Part shown: positions 7,391 through 15,973 of the stretch, in pieces
Position numbering within the stretch: position 1 is the stretch's first letter
Layout of the letters: the number at the start of each line of letters is the position of its first letter
Source of the DNA: Enteropsectra breve
Lineage: Eukaryota; Microsporidia
Reading direction: 5' to 3'
DNA length: 17,936 nucleotides
Assembly: GCA_024243835.1 (NCBI GenBank)
Contig: JALPMN010000553.1
Location: 1-17,936 of the forward strand
Notes under the pieces: generated by a model
What the model saw: the letters and a program-made list of their open reading frames with translations, nothing else
What the model was told of the DNA's origin: nothing
Database searches by the model: none
Position numbers and translations under genes: made by a program

Positions 7391-9613
7391 CTAGTTGTAA
7401 ATATTTGAGCTCCCACATTCTCTTACTGAATGAAATTTATAGACAAGAATTGTGCAAATACTCGTGATATCCGCCTCAGCAGCCCTAATTCGTATTTCTG
7501 CCGTATTCAGATCCATGCGAAGCGACATCTCCAGAAAGTTCGCGCTTATCCTGCTCAAATACTGGTTTTCGAATCGCGTGTATGCAATAAATACGGCGAA
7601 CATTGTTGCTATTTTTGCGCTTTCCTCCTGAATCTCATCAAAATGCATTATAAACTTTATTTCTGGTGTTTCCGTGCTATTCGGGATTCTTATAAACTCG
7701 AGAGTTACACTGTTGTTGATTGAAGCTCTAAGGCACAGTGAGTCTTTGGTTACTTTTAACAGGTACTTCTTGTTATCATAGGAAGCAAGGAGCGAGTCCA
7801 TGTTTCGCTGATGACGTGCATTCGGAAGGCTCTCAAGGAACGTGATAATTTGCTTGCAAGTTTCTGCATGTGAGAATTTAATTTGTGGACTGCCAACCGT
7901 TTTAGGTAACAGCTCGATCTCGTGGGTTTCCGTGTTAAAAAAGCAGTGAAAATACAGCAAAACCGCTTTTTCTATTCTGGAAACATCCCACTCGTCCAGC
8001 GGACGTTTTTCCCTTGCATCTAGAAATACTTTTTGTCCCAGATGGTTGCACGGTTTCAGTGTTGGGCTGGTGCTGTAGTGCATCACCACCCAGCTGTTGC
8101 TCCAGCAAAGATTATCAAATACCTCACACACGAATGAATCTGTGATATCATTCTGCATCGGGTTTCCATTTATCAGGCACCCAATATTATGCACACTCTT
8201 CTCAACATCTGTGTTTTCAAAATAATGGGCGGTGCTGCTAAAAATATCGTGTAAAATACTTGGCGTGTATGAGGAATCCCTGCTGGTGGAGAATCTGCCC
8301 AAGCTCTTAGCCGCATTCTGATATGCCAGTTTGCAGCAGGAGTTTTTAAAGCCCCTAAGATTCCTCATAACAGCGCGCTTCAGCTGGATGAAAAGCGCCT
8401 GAAAAAGATACATTATTTTTTCAGGGCTTGTGTGAAAGCCATCTGGCCCCATGCTGATTTTAAGCCACAGCAGTGCGGGGCTTCTTTTAGATGATTCTAT
8501 TCCCATGGAAAAGTCATAGGCATATTTAAACTTCTTCAGGATATGGAGAATTGAGTCATGCTGGCTTTTCATTGATTTGTACTTTAATGATTTTTCCATA
8601 AAGATAGACTCTAAAAGAGAATACAAGCCAAGTTGTTCGCTGCTGTGTGCCTCGGGCAGCGGAATAACAATGAAGAGAATCTTTGGAGAAAGCACATCGA
8701 GCACATACAGATGGCTGTTGAAAAGCACAATTCTATTATGGAATTCTTCTCTCAGATCCCCTTTGAGAGTAACGGTATTTGGGAACTGAAAGGGATTTTC
8801 AGACGTATCCATATTTTCAGAGGATGAGCTCTTGCTGGGGAGATACTCGAAATAGCATTTGATTATCTCACATACTTCATAAGAATTCAGTGGGGTTATG
8901 ACCGTGATTGTGGTGTTCTCACGTGTAAAAAGCTTATTTCTATAGGCGCACAGATCTTTGTGTGACATATTTTTAAGCGTTTCTTGAGAGCCAATGAAGC
9001 GGTGCTGAAGATCGCTGCCGTCTTTTGCAAGAGACGGTAGCAGAATGCCCAGTAGCATCTGCGTATTGATCAGATTCTGGGTGCGCATCAGTTTGCAATT
9101 AAAAAGCGCTTTCCGGTGCTCAAGCTCATTTTCTGGAAAATTAAAGTCACAAAGGTGTTCAGCAAAGAGTCTCAGTATTTTTTCGAAATTATGGGTATCA
9201 CTGATAAACGAGCATTGTGTGCTGCCATTAGTGACGCAATATCTCATGTCGGAGTCGGTGGGTGTCAATAGAAAATTCAGGAGATTTTTATTCTCGCCTC
9301 TGGGGGTAGTTCTCATTATCTGCTCGGCGAAGAAGTGTGCCAGTCCAGGGAATTCATGCGGCGCGTCACGCATCCCCACACTGGTTGTTGCCGAAAAATA
9401 CGTTTTTGTGATTTTTGAATGCGTAAGAATGTTTACTCTGAGGCCTTCTATCGATGTTTTGGACATGTTGATTTTTGGTTCTTCATCACTTACTTTCGTA
9501 TCACTATTTACGTAGTTATGATCATGTAAAAATGTTTCATTTGCGCTCATGCATGATTTCACAAAGTAGTACACAAAGTGATACATCCTGAGGATGGCTT
9601 GATATTTCCACAT
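7391..9613 (-). CDS. Insulinase-like (M16) protein, catalytic site degraded
   Basis: The product is 740 residues from the first ATG at 9613; the frame upstream has only a TTG. CCC directly abuts this ATG, supporting the start. A weak hydrophobic leader at about residues 5-25 suggests secretion. The N-terminal M16 domain is recognisable: PGLAHF at 89-94 matches the block that contains the zinc motif HxxEH in active enzymes. Here it reads H93-F-F-A96-E97, so the catalytic Glu and second zinc His are both absent. The third ligand region remains (ELEHRK, Glu165). Later blocks match the second and third insulinase domains, for example LWLKISMGPDGFHTSPEKI. The frame ends at a TAG (7391-7393), and the missing fourth domain follows in the same frame. 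It is probably a non-catalytic homologue or a decaying gene. It lies between the repeat membrane protein and the large secreted paralogs. Confidence 0.8.
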   Translation of the reverse strand: MWKYQAILRMYHFVYYFVKSCMSANETFLHDHNYVNSDTKVSDEEPKINMSKTSIEGLRVNILTHSKITKTYFSATTSVGMRDAPHEFPGLAHFFAEQIMRTTPRGENKNLLNFLLTPTDSDMRYCVTNGSTQCSFISDTHNFEKILRLFAEHLCDFNFPENELEHRKALFNCKLMRTQNLINTQMLLGILLPSLAKDGSDLQHRFIGSQETLKNMSHKDLCAYRNKLFTRENTTITVITPLNSYEVCEIIKCYFEYLPSKSSSSENMDTSENPFQFPNTVTLKGDLREEFHNRIVLFNSHLYVLDVLSPKILFIVIPLPEAHSSEQLGLYSLLESIFMEKSLKYKSMKSQHDSILHILKKFKYAYDFSMGIESSKRSPALLWLKISMGPDGFHTSPEKIMYLFQALFIQLKRAVMRNLRGFKNSCCKLAYQNAAKSLGRFSTSRDSSYTPSILHDIFSSTAHYFENTDVEKSVHNIGCLINGNPMQNDITDSFVCEVFDNLCWSNSWVVMHYSTSPTLKPCNHLGQKVFLDAREKRPLDEWDVSRIEKAVLLYFHCFFNTETHEIELLPKTVGSPQIKFSHAETCKQIITFLESLPNARHQRNMDSLLASYDNKKYLLKVTKDSLCLRASINNSVTLEFIRIPNSTETPEIKFIMHFDEIQEESAKIATMFAVFIAYTRFENQYLSRISANFLEMSLRMDLNTAEIRIRAAEADITSICTILVYKFHSVRECGSSNIYN

Positions 9614-9616
9614 GGG
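9614..9616 (-). promoter_or_regulatory. CCC motif abutting the M16-like start codon
   Basis: On the minus strand the leader reads TTTACCC immediately before the ATG at 9613. It sets the start at this ATG rather than at the in-frame TTG seven codons upstream. Confidence 0.5.
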
Positions 9617-10310
9617 TAAACTTTTAATATGCAAATAATTAAAAAGATTTACAAATGAAAAATATTTTATTCTTGGATACTTATTAGAGCACTAAATAAT
9701 GCACGTGTTTACATCAGAATTCTGTAAAGCGCCATTTTATACATGATACTTCTTATAAGGTGATACAAACTCTTGGAAATAATTTTCATTTTGCATTCAG
9801 ACCGATGCTTTCTGTGCTAAGATATTGTTTATAAGGATATTGAGTCACATTTATATGCAGCATCAGTAAAGAAATATCGCCTTAATTGACAATAAAAACA
9901 TTTCAATTTTATTTGCTTAATGATCCACAAGATAATCGTAGTTTATACATAGTTTACGGCTCTTCTTTTATGGTGCATCCGCTAGCAATTAAATGGATTT
10001 GACTATTGTTGTATCAATATACGCTATCTCCGCTAAACAACAGCATTGCTTTTCTCCTTCTATGCTATTCATAAGAGATTTTAATTACCCATGGTAGCAA
10101 CTGAATACATAGGTGTTAGATGAAAATAATTTAAAGCCATGCAAGAGAATTATCGTTCGTTTTATCATTGAGTCGTACACAAAGAATGTAGATGCGCCGT
10201 TCATTGTTCTTTTGTGAATACTTCTTGATGGAAGTTTCGTTAAAGCTGAACGCATGCGTAGTGTACTGTATTCTATTTGTCTATAATGATCAGAATTAGT
10301 TAGAAGTAGC
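9614..10310. other. Intergenic region upstream of the M16-like gene
   Basis: About 700 bp of AT-rich DNA between two minus-strand genes. It holds the upstream region of the M16-like gene and the 3' flank of the 756-residue gene. A minus-strand frame at 10085-10363 overlaps the end of the latter but has no signal peptide or start motif. I see no RNA gene or strong repeat. Confidence 0.5.
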
Positions 10311-12581
10311 CTATAAATGTATTTTTTCAAATGCAGATTCATTATTCTCATCATAGAACACACATTCGATTCCTAGGGCTTTATCGTCTTCAATTTTATC
10401 ATCATAGACTTTCTCATAGTATTCTTTAAATCTTCTTGCCAAATCTTCATTCCCATTTTTTTCAGAGCTTCCTTGTCTTAGTTTTAGCTTAAGAGACACA
10501 TCATTTTGATTTTCAACCACATAGTCCTTAAAAAGAAAGCAAATATCAGGCAGTATGCACGCTTTAAACCCATGGTATTTGTCATGATCAAGCAAAGAAG
10601 CGGCATCTAAATTAAGGATTAAAGAGGAGTAGTTATTTCTAAACTGATTTAGAGAGACTGCCAACTCCTGCATGTCATAAGGCTGGAATAAAATAAGTTC
10701 TATTGTTTTAATTGATGAAATACTAGCTGAATCAAGCACTGTAATGTTTTTTACAAAATCCAATCCAGTATCGTGACATGTGATTAAACATCTGATTATG
10801 CAGTATCTAAGGACCTCTTCGGGTGATATTTCTTTAAGTGGTAAGACTGATGAATAGTTGTCTGCTCTTGGCTTGAATAGAGGATTGTTACAGATTCTGC
10901 GGCTGAATTTATTTTCCACGTAATAAAGTGTTCCTATCTCAACCTGCTGCTCAAACTTCACTTTGCAGGCCAGAGATTCTGCAATGAAATGATGCTTTAT
11001 CCTTTCAGTGTATTTTTCTTCATCCTCATAAAGCTTCGTGTGAAACCCGTATATTGACATATAAATACTTGCCTGCTCTATTGTGAACTTTCCGCGAAGT
11101 TTGCAAAAGAGCAGCAATGCACGCAGATGGCCGATGAAATGCGCGATACTGTTTTTTAGAGGACAATCCTCATCAAAAAGCCGGTGAATAACCAAAAAAT
11201 CAACGCTTCCGTAGTAGCCGCGCACCCCAAACTTATTTAGTGCTGTATTCTTAAGCAAGGGAACTAATTCGTCAGGAAATCTATTAAATCCATCGATAAA
11301 GAGTGAGTTTAGCCCACTAAGACTTTTTATTGCCGCTCTAACTGCAAGCACAAGAAGCCGATCCATTGTCTTGTCAGGCTCGTCTATTGATGGAATTTGG
11401 GCGAATTGCTCAAGCATCACGCTGTGAATATAAACCTCTGAAATCTCATTGAAAATACTCATAAAGGAAACATAGCGGTGGAATGACTGGACATAGTAGT
11501 CTTCAAGGTACTCAGGCACTGGGGCTGTAAGGAAGAATTCGGTGATAAAGAAGGGCAGGAGTATTTCCAGTCTCCTGTTCACGGTTGTTTTATTTATCGT
11601 ATTAAGCTCTGCAATGACATCGAGTTTTGAGGAAAGTTTTGTGGGAGTGCATTCATGCTGAAGAATTATAACCTTACTGTTTTGCTCATGAAGCAAGCCG
11701 TACATAAAATATTTAGAGCCAGATCCCAGGTATAGATGGCAAACATATCCTTGCTCGATTTCTAAATGCAGGAGGCTCATGAAGTGTGCAAGCGGCTCTA
11801 TTTTTTGTATTAAAGCCGTTATTCTCGCCTTTTTTGCATGGCTGCAGTTTATATCCGGTGTATCTCTATCCTCTGCATCTCTATCCGGTGTAAAATTTTC
11901 CAGTATATTCTTATCTGGCATTTTTTCCAAGACAGGCAAAAAAGAACGATAGTCTTCGACCTGCGTCTGCAAGAGGTACACAAAGTTGATGCAAAATAAA
12001 TTGATAGTTTTTATCCGCAAATGAAATGGTTTGCTATTTCGCTCCAAGAAAATATCAACCTCTTTGTCAGGGCTTATTTCTAGATAATCAAAGGCTTCTA
12101 AAATTTTCTCAATCTTTTCACTATTTAGAGAAATCTCTATTTCATTGCACCAGTTTGATAGTAACTGAAATATATCATGGACAGTTTCAAGATCAAAGGG
12201 AATGCTCAGGTCTAATATTTCATCAGGCGCAATTTTCTCGCCAAATAAATCATAGCAGCCGGAGCTCTGCAGTTTTTCTGTGATAAGATTCTGATGTCTT
12301 TCGAATGATTCGCTTGTGCAGCATTCTGTTTCTCGCAAGGCTTTCTCATAAAGATCATTCATTTTGAACAGAGAATCATAATACCTGTCACGACCTTTTC
12401 CGTACACTAGTGCATTCTCCAGAGGTTTTGACTTCAAAATATCTCGAAAATCAACCTCTCTGAATGACTCTTGTGTTCCGACTCTGATCCTGAATTGCTC
12501 TGCAAAGCACCGCGCGTGTCTGGACGCCTCTATTTTGGAAAATGCCCCACTTATCAGGAACAAAGCTACAGGGGTTTTCAT
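10311..12581 (-). CDS. Large secreted paralog A, 756 residues
   Basis: The ATG at 12581 is preceded directly by GGCCC and opens a signal peptide (VALFLISGAF at 5-14, cleavage near residue 20). Just after it comes the family's N-terminal motif, FAEQFRIRVGT ending in REVDFRDI (26-48). Further shared blocks are HLRIKTINLFCINFVYLL (187-204), YLGSGSKYFMY (284-294) with VIILQH, and the strongest block at about 419-490 (LFIDGFNRFP, NKFGVRGYYGSVDF, LKNSIAHFIGHLRALL). The latter spaces leucines in a leucine-rich-repeat-like way (inference). The protein ends in KIHL, like KTVHL of its minus-strand neighbour. There is no second transmembrane segment, so it is probably secreted. The paralogs lie at 12926-15187 and 15974-17920. 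I do not recognise a named family. A role at the parasite-host interface is inferred only from secretion and duplication. Confidence 0.8.
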   Translation of the reverse strand: MKTPVALFLISGAFSKIEASRHARCFAEQFRIRVGTQESFREVDFRDILKSKPLENALVYGKGRDRYYDSLFKMNDLYEKALRETECCTSESFERHQNLITEKLQSSGCYDLFGEKIAPDEILDLSIPFDLETVHDIFQLLSNWCNEIEISLNSEKIEKILEAFDYLEISPDKEVDIFLERNSKPFHLRIKTINLFCINFVYLLQTQVEDYRSFLPVLEKMPDKNILENFTPDRDAEDRDTPDINCSHAKKARITALIQKIEPLAHFMSLLHLEIEQGYVCHLYLGSGSKYFMYGLLHEQNSKVIILQHECTPTKLSSKLDVIAELNTINKTTVNRRLEILLPFFITEFFLTAPVPEYLEDYYVQSFHRYVSFMSIFNEISEVYIHSVMLEQFAQIPSIDEPDKTMDRLLVLAVRAAIKSLSGLNSLFIDGFNRFPDELVPLLKNTALNKFGVRGYYGSVDFLVIHRLFDEDCPLKNSIAHFIGHLRALLLFCKLRGKFTIEQASIYMSIYGFHTKLYEDEEKYTERIKHHFIAESLACKVKFEQQVEIGTLYYVENKFSRRICNNPLFKPRADNYSSVLPLKEISPEEVLRYCIIRCLITCHDTGLDFVKNITVLDSASISSIKTIELILFQPYDMQELAVSLNQFRNNYSSLILNLDAASLLDHDKYHGFKACILPDICFLFKDYVVENQNDVSLKLKLRQGSSEKNGNEDLARRFKEYYEKVYDDKIEDDKALGIECVFYDENNESAFEKIHL

Positions 12582-12586
12582 GGGCC
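12582..12586 (-). promoter_or_regulatory. GGCCC motif abutting the start of paralog A
   Basis: The minus-strand leader reads CCTGGCCC directly before the ATG at 12581, which supports that start. Confidence 0.5.
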
Positions 12587-12925
12587 AGGCAAAACTTTTC
12601 TTATTACAAAATCGTGTGAGTTTAAATATTTTTCAAAGCAAGAACACCTCGTTTTTTAGTCATAAAGTTTATTTTAGGTTGTAAAAGTAAGGCTATAAAT
12701 TTTTACCAAAAATCTTTTCAAACACGATATTCATGACCGCTAGTATTCTTATTTCAGAGAGTTTTAAATATGGAAGAATGCTGCAACATCTGCTGATTAA
12801 GCAAAAATAGCATTATTTTGCCTACAAGATACAGACGAATAAGTATAAATGAATCGAAGGGATATGTTTATTGAACTGAAATAATAAATGCCTTTAAGAG
12901 ACCAAGTAAAACCTGCGATGGTACC
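12582..12925. other. Intergenic region between paralogs A and B
   Basis: A 344-bp AT-rich gap between two genes read in the same direction, with the promoter side of A and the 3' flank of B. No ORF or RNA gene is supported. A TTTATT (minus-strand AATAAA) lies around 12867, downstream of the stop of B. Confidence 0.5.
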
Positions 12926-15187
12926 TTATAAATGCACTGTTTTTAGTGCGTCTCTTGTCTTATTTCTATAAGATACGGTTTTAACGCTGAACTTTTTAAA
13001 CATTTTAAAAGTATAATTTTCTTCTTTATATCTTTTTATGCAATATTCAATGAGCATTTTTCTAAGCTTTTCAGGATCAAAATTAAAGTTTATATTTTTT
13101 CTAGCAATCACTTCGATAGATAGTTCGTTGGAACTTTTAGGAATTATCCAATGCATAATGGCAGCTATGTCTTGACCGATTGAGCTAGCTATACAATACT
13201 GTTTATACTCGTTTTTGCTCAGAATATCGTTGATATCGTATTTTAATATCAGACATGAGTCGTTACACATAAAACGCTTGAGGTATCTTATGAAGGTATT
13301 AAAATTGATGTTTGCAGTCTTTTCATTCATAATAACTTCAAGTGTCTTAATAATTGAGTTATATCCTAGCTCCAGTCCGCCCATAGAGTTAATGTATTGG
13401 GCACCATTATCTGCATAGCTCATAAGTACACGGCTAAATGTCAGCGCTCTAAATATTTCCTGAGGCGGTATTTTTTCCAAATATGGATGCCCCTCCATGG
13501 ACGCATCTTGAGGCCTGTGTTTACATCTGTGTACGGGCTGATATTTACTTTCTGGATTATTAGGCTCAATCATGAACACTGGTTCCAAATACTCGAGAGT
13601 ACCAAGCTCTATTTTTTTGCTAAGAATCACTTCGCCGTTGAGTGAACCACCCGCAAAGTATTGCTTTATTTGCTCTTCATATTTTTTCTCATCGTCATAT
13701 AAGTCTAACCCAGGTTCTCTTATTAAATTAGAGACTTTTGCGCTTGTAATCTGCTTATCAGGAAGAAAGTTTGATATGAACTTCAGTGCCCGGCTTTGTC
13801 CCAAAAAGCATCGAATGCTCTTCTTAAGTGCGCATTCATCTTTTAAAATACGATACATAACGATAAAATCGACTTTGCTGCAGCAGCCCTGAACTCCGAA
13901 TGAATTCAGCTTTGTTTTTCTTAGTAACTCAAATAGGGGCTCAGGAAATTTATTAAATCCGTCAATGAGCAGAGAGCTGAGTCCAGGAGAGGTTCTAATG
14001 GCTGTATCAACTATTTCATCAAGAACCCGTTCCATAAATCTATTTAGATCGCCTTTTGTTGGCAGTGCGTTGAAGTACGGCATTGCACTGTGAATGTACA
14101 CTTCCGTTATTTTTCCGAGCACCTGCATGAAACAGAGGTAGGTAGTAAGTGCTTCGTGAAAATCTTTGGGAATTCCTTCAAAAAGCGGAGCATGCTGAAA
14201 ATAAGATTGTTCACCGAGAGGCAGGAAAATAGTGAGTCTTCTATTTGTAAATGTATCGCCGATAGTGTTAAGCTCTTCAAGGATGTTTACTCTAACTGCA
14301 TTCAATCTTTCAATTTCTTCTTTATTCAGCAAAAGGATTACCTTGGAGTTTACGTCATGGTGCATTTCGTATACAAATTGCCTAATTCCACTGCCCACAG
14401 ATATACTGCTCACAGAGTTGTCTTCCATTTGAATCTGAAGCAACTTAATATAGTAACGTAGAGGAAGAATTATGTCACATAACCAGTCTATGACGTTTCT
14501 AAGTGCATTGTTTTGAGGTTTTTCATCAATAGTCTGATATATCACCAAGAGATTGTTTATCTTCATAAGGTAGACAAAATTGATGCAAAAAAGACTGATT
14601 ATATTTATCCTGAGATGCAGCGGTTTCTTATCTTTCTTCAAGAAAAGATCAACTTCTTTTTTAGTGTCAAGTCCCAAATATTTGAAGGCTGGCAGAATTT
14701 TTTGAATCTTTACAGTGTCCAACTTAATCCTTAGCTCCGTGCACCATTCTGATGTCATTTTAAAAATATCACAGACAATTTCATACTCAAGGGGAATCAC
14801 TATATCTAATATTCTATCGGTCTCTCCATCTTTTAGAAAGTCTTTATAAACTGTGCTCTGCTGTAATTTGCTTTTCATGAGCTCTGCATGGCTTTCAAAG
14901 GTATCTTCTATGCTACATGCGATCTCCGTCAGCGCTTCTTCGTGACTTTCGCTCATCATTAAAAGACGTTCGAACGGCGAATACGAGAGTCTATTCTGTG
15001 CGCTTAGCTCAAGATAGAGCTTCTTCAATTCCACAGTTTTATAAATGTCTCTCATGTCAAACGTTCCCGCTTTGTCGCTAGTTGTCATTTTAACCTGAAA
15101 TTCGCGTGCTAAGATTCTTTGCTGTCTATTTGCCGTCAGTATAGAAAATGCTTTGCACACAAGCAGTAGGAGCATGCATCCTTCCAT
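12926..15187 (-). CDS. Large secreted paralog B, 753 residues
   Basis: The first ATG in the frame is at 15187; the open frame continues 15 codons further upstream but only to a TTG, and those residues are basic rather than signal-like. From 15187 the protein begins with a good signal peptide (CMLLLLVCKAFSIL at 4-17), and a GGGG run lies five bases before the ATG. Blocks shared with paralog A are MRDI (45-48), PLHLRINIISLFCINFVYL (189-207), VGSGIRQFVY (264-273) with SKVILL, RRLTIFLP (316-323), and the best-conserved region at 399-470 (LLIDGFNKFP, LNSFGVQG, VDFIVMYR, LKKSI). The N-terminal motif is the most diverged of the three. It ends in KTVHL, like KIHL of A. Cysteines and charged residues differ widely, indicating an old duplication or fast change. 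Function unknown. Confidence 0.8.
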   Translation of the reverse strand: MEGCMLLLLVCKAFSILTANRQQRILAREFQVKMTTSDKAGTFDMRDIYKTVELKKLYLELSAQNRLSYSPFERLLMMSESHEEALTEIACSIEDTFESHAELMKSKLQQSTVYKDFLKDGETDRILDIVIPLEYEIVCDIFKMTSEWCTELRIKLDTVKIQKILPAFKYLGLDTKKEVDLFLKKDKKPLHLRINIISLFCINFVYLMKINNLLVIYQTIDEKPQNNALRNVIDWLCDIILPLRYYIKLLQIQMEDNSVSSISVGSGIRQFVYEMHHDVNSKVILLLNKEEIERLNAVRVNILEELNTIGDTFTNRRLTIFLPLGEQSYFQHAPLFEGIPKDFHEALTTYLCFMQVLGKITEVYIHSAMPYFNALPTKGDLNRFMERVLDEIVDTAIRTSPGLSSLLIDGFNKFPEPLFELLRKTKLNSFGVQGCCSKVDFIVMYRILKDECALKKSIRCFLGQSRALKFISNFLPDKQITSAKVSNLIREPGLDLYDDEKKYEEQIKQYFAGGSLNGEVILSKKIELGTLEYLEPVFMIEPNNPESKYQPVHRCKHRPQDASMEGHPYLEKIPPQEIFRALTFSRVLMSYADNGAQYINSMGGLELGYNSIIKTLEVIMNEKTANINFNTFIRYLKRFMCNDSCLILKYDINDILSKNEYKQYCIASSIGQDIAAIMHWIIPKSSNELSIEVIARKNINFNFDPEKLRKMLIEYCIKRYKEENYTFKMFKKFSVKTVSYRNKTRDALKTVHL

Positions 15188-15191
15188 GATG

Positions 15192-15195
15192 CCCC
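15192..15195 (-). promoter_or_regulatory. GGGG motif before the start of paralog B
   Basis: The minus-strand leader reads CGGGGCATC before the ATG at 15187. GGG is the alternative form of the microsporidian CCC start-proximal signal, and its placement decides in favour of this ATG. Confidence 0.45.
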
Positions 15196-15968
15196 GTAAA
15201 TATTTTCTTTTAAAAATCCGATTTTTATGCAACCAATCATTGTAAAGTGCTGATTAATGCTACCAAATACAATGCGTCTTATTGGCAGGCTGTATACTGA
15301 TTAATTTCTGACATTGGATGTCATAAAGGAGTTCCCCCTTTAGTGTGATTAAGTAATTATTGAATTATAAATTACAAAAGGGGCGTTTACAGGCCAGTTT
15401 ATATTTTGTAGCTTCACCATATTACTCTAAAGATATTTCAATGCCATATGATACTAGATTACAAATATTTATCCTAAAAAGCCTAATATTAATCCTTTAA
15501 TACGTTAGTATCTTTATTTTTTATATGAACCTTTAAACTCGCAAAATAACGCTGTAGTGCTTAAATGGCTTTGCATAATTAATGATCAATTTAACACTTT
15601 CTTCTTTAAGCAAAGTGTAGCCATTCTGGCTTTATAGTAAAAGAAACCCTTGTTTGTACTATGAATAATTTTCCTTGTGAGCATGGCCTTACACATGAAG
15701 TCTCTGTATTTTAAGAAGTAAATCAATGTTTTGCATCATCTTGTTTAAGGGTCATTAACAAATGGCTATTTTGTGAAGTGAATAAGATCTTAAATGAAAT
15801 GAATAGATAGATAAATTGTTATTTTAAGGATCCGTATTCTTAGCTTACATTTGTTCATGACTTTAACAGTGTCTCAGACGAATCCTCTCGCAAGCTGACT
15901 GTTCATTTTAATGATTTTAATTTTTTATGATTAAAAGTTTTCCTGCCTATGATCATAAAATAATTCAA

Positions 15969-15971
15969 CCC
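15969..15971 (+). promoter_or_regulatory. CCC motif before the start of paralog C
   Basis: The plus-strand leader reads TTCAACCCTG directly before the ATG at 15974, matching the arrangement at the other two family members and the M16-like gene. Confidence 0.5.
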
Positions 15972-15973
15972 TG

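Larger units (their letters stand above)
15188..15973. other. Divergent promoter region between paralogs B and C
   Basis: A 786-bp AT-rich interval separates the start codons of two family members transcribed away from each other, so both promoters should be here. No ORF, RNA gene or clear repeat was found. Confidence 0.5.

Noticed and set aside
9045..9515. Plus-strand 156-residue ORF.
   Set aside because: Lies opposite the recognisable N-terminal M16 domain and has no family features.
10085..10363. Minus-strand ORF of 92 residues overlapping the end of paralog A.
   Set aside because: It overlaps the conserved C-terminal end of paralog A in another frame, has no signal peptide or start motif, and resembles nothing.
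15188..15232. N-terminal extension of paralog B by 15 codons from a TTG.
   Set aside because: The frame is open there, but it has no ATG, the residues are basic rather than signal-like, and the GGGG motif falls inside it just before the preferred ATG.
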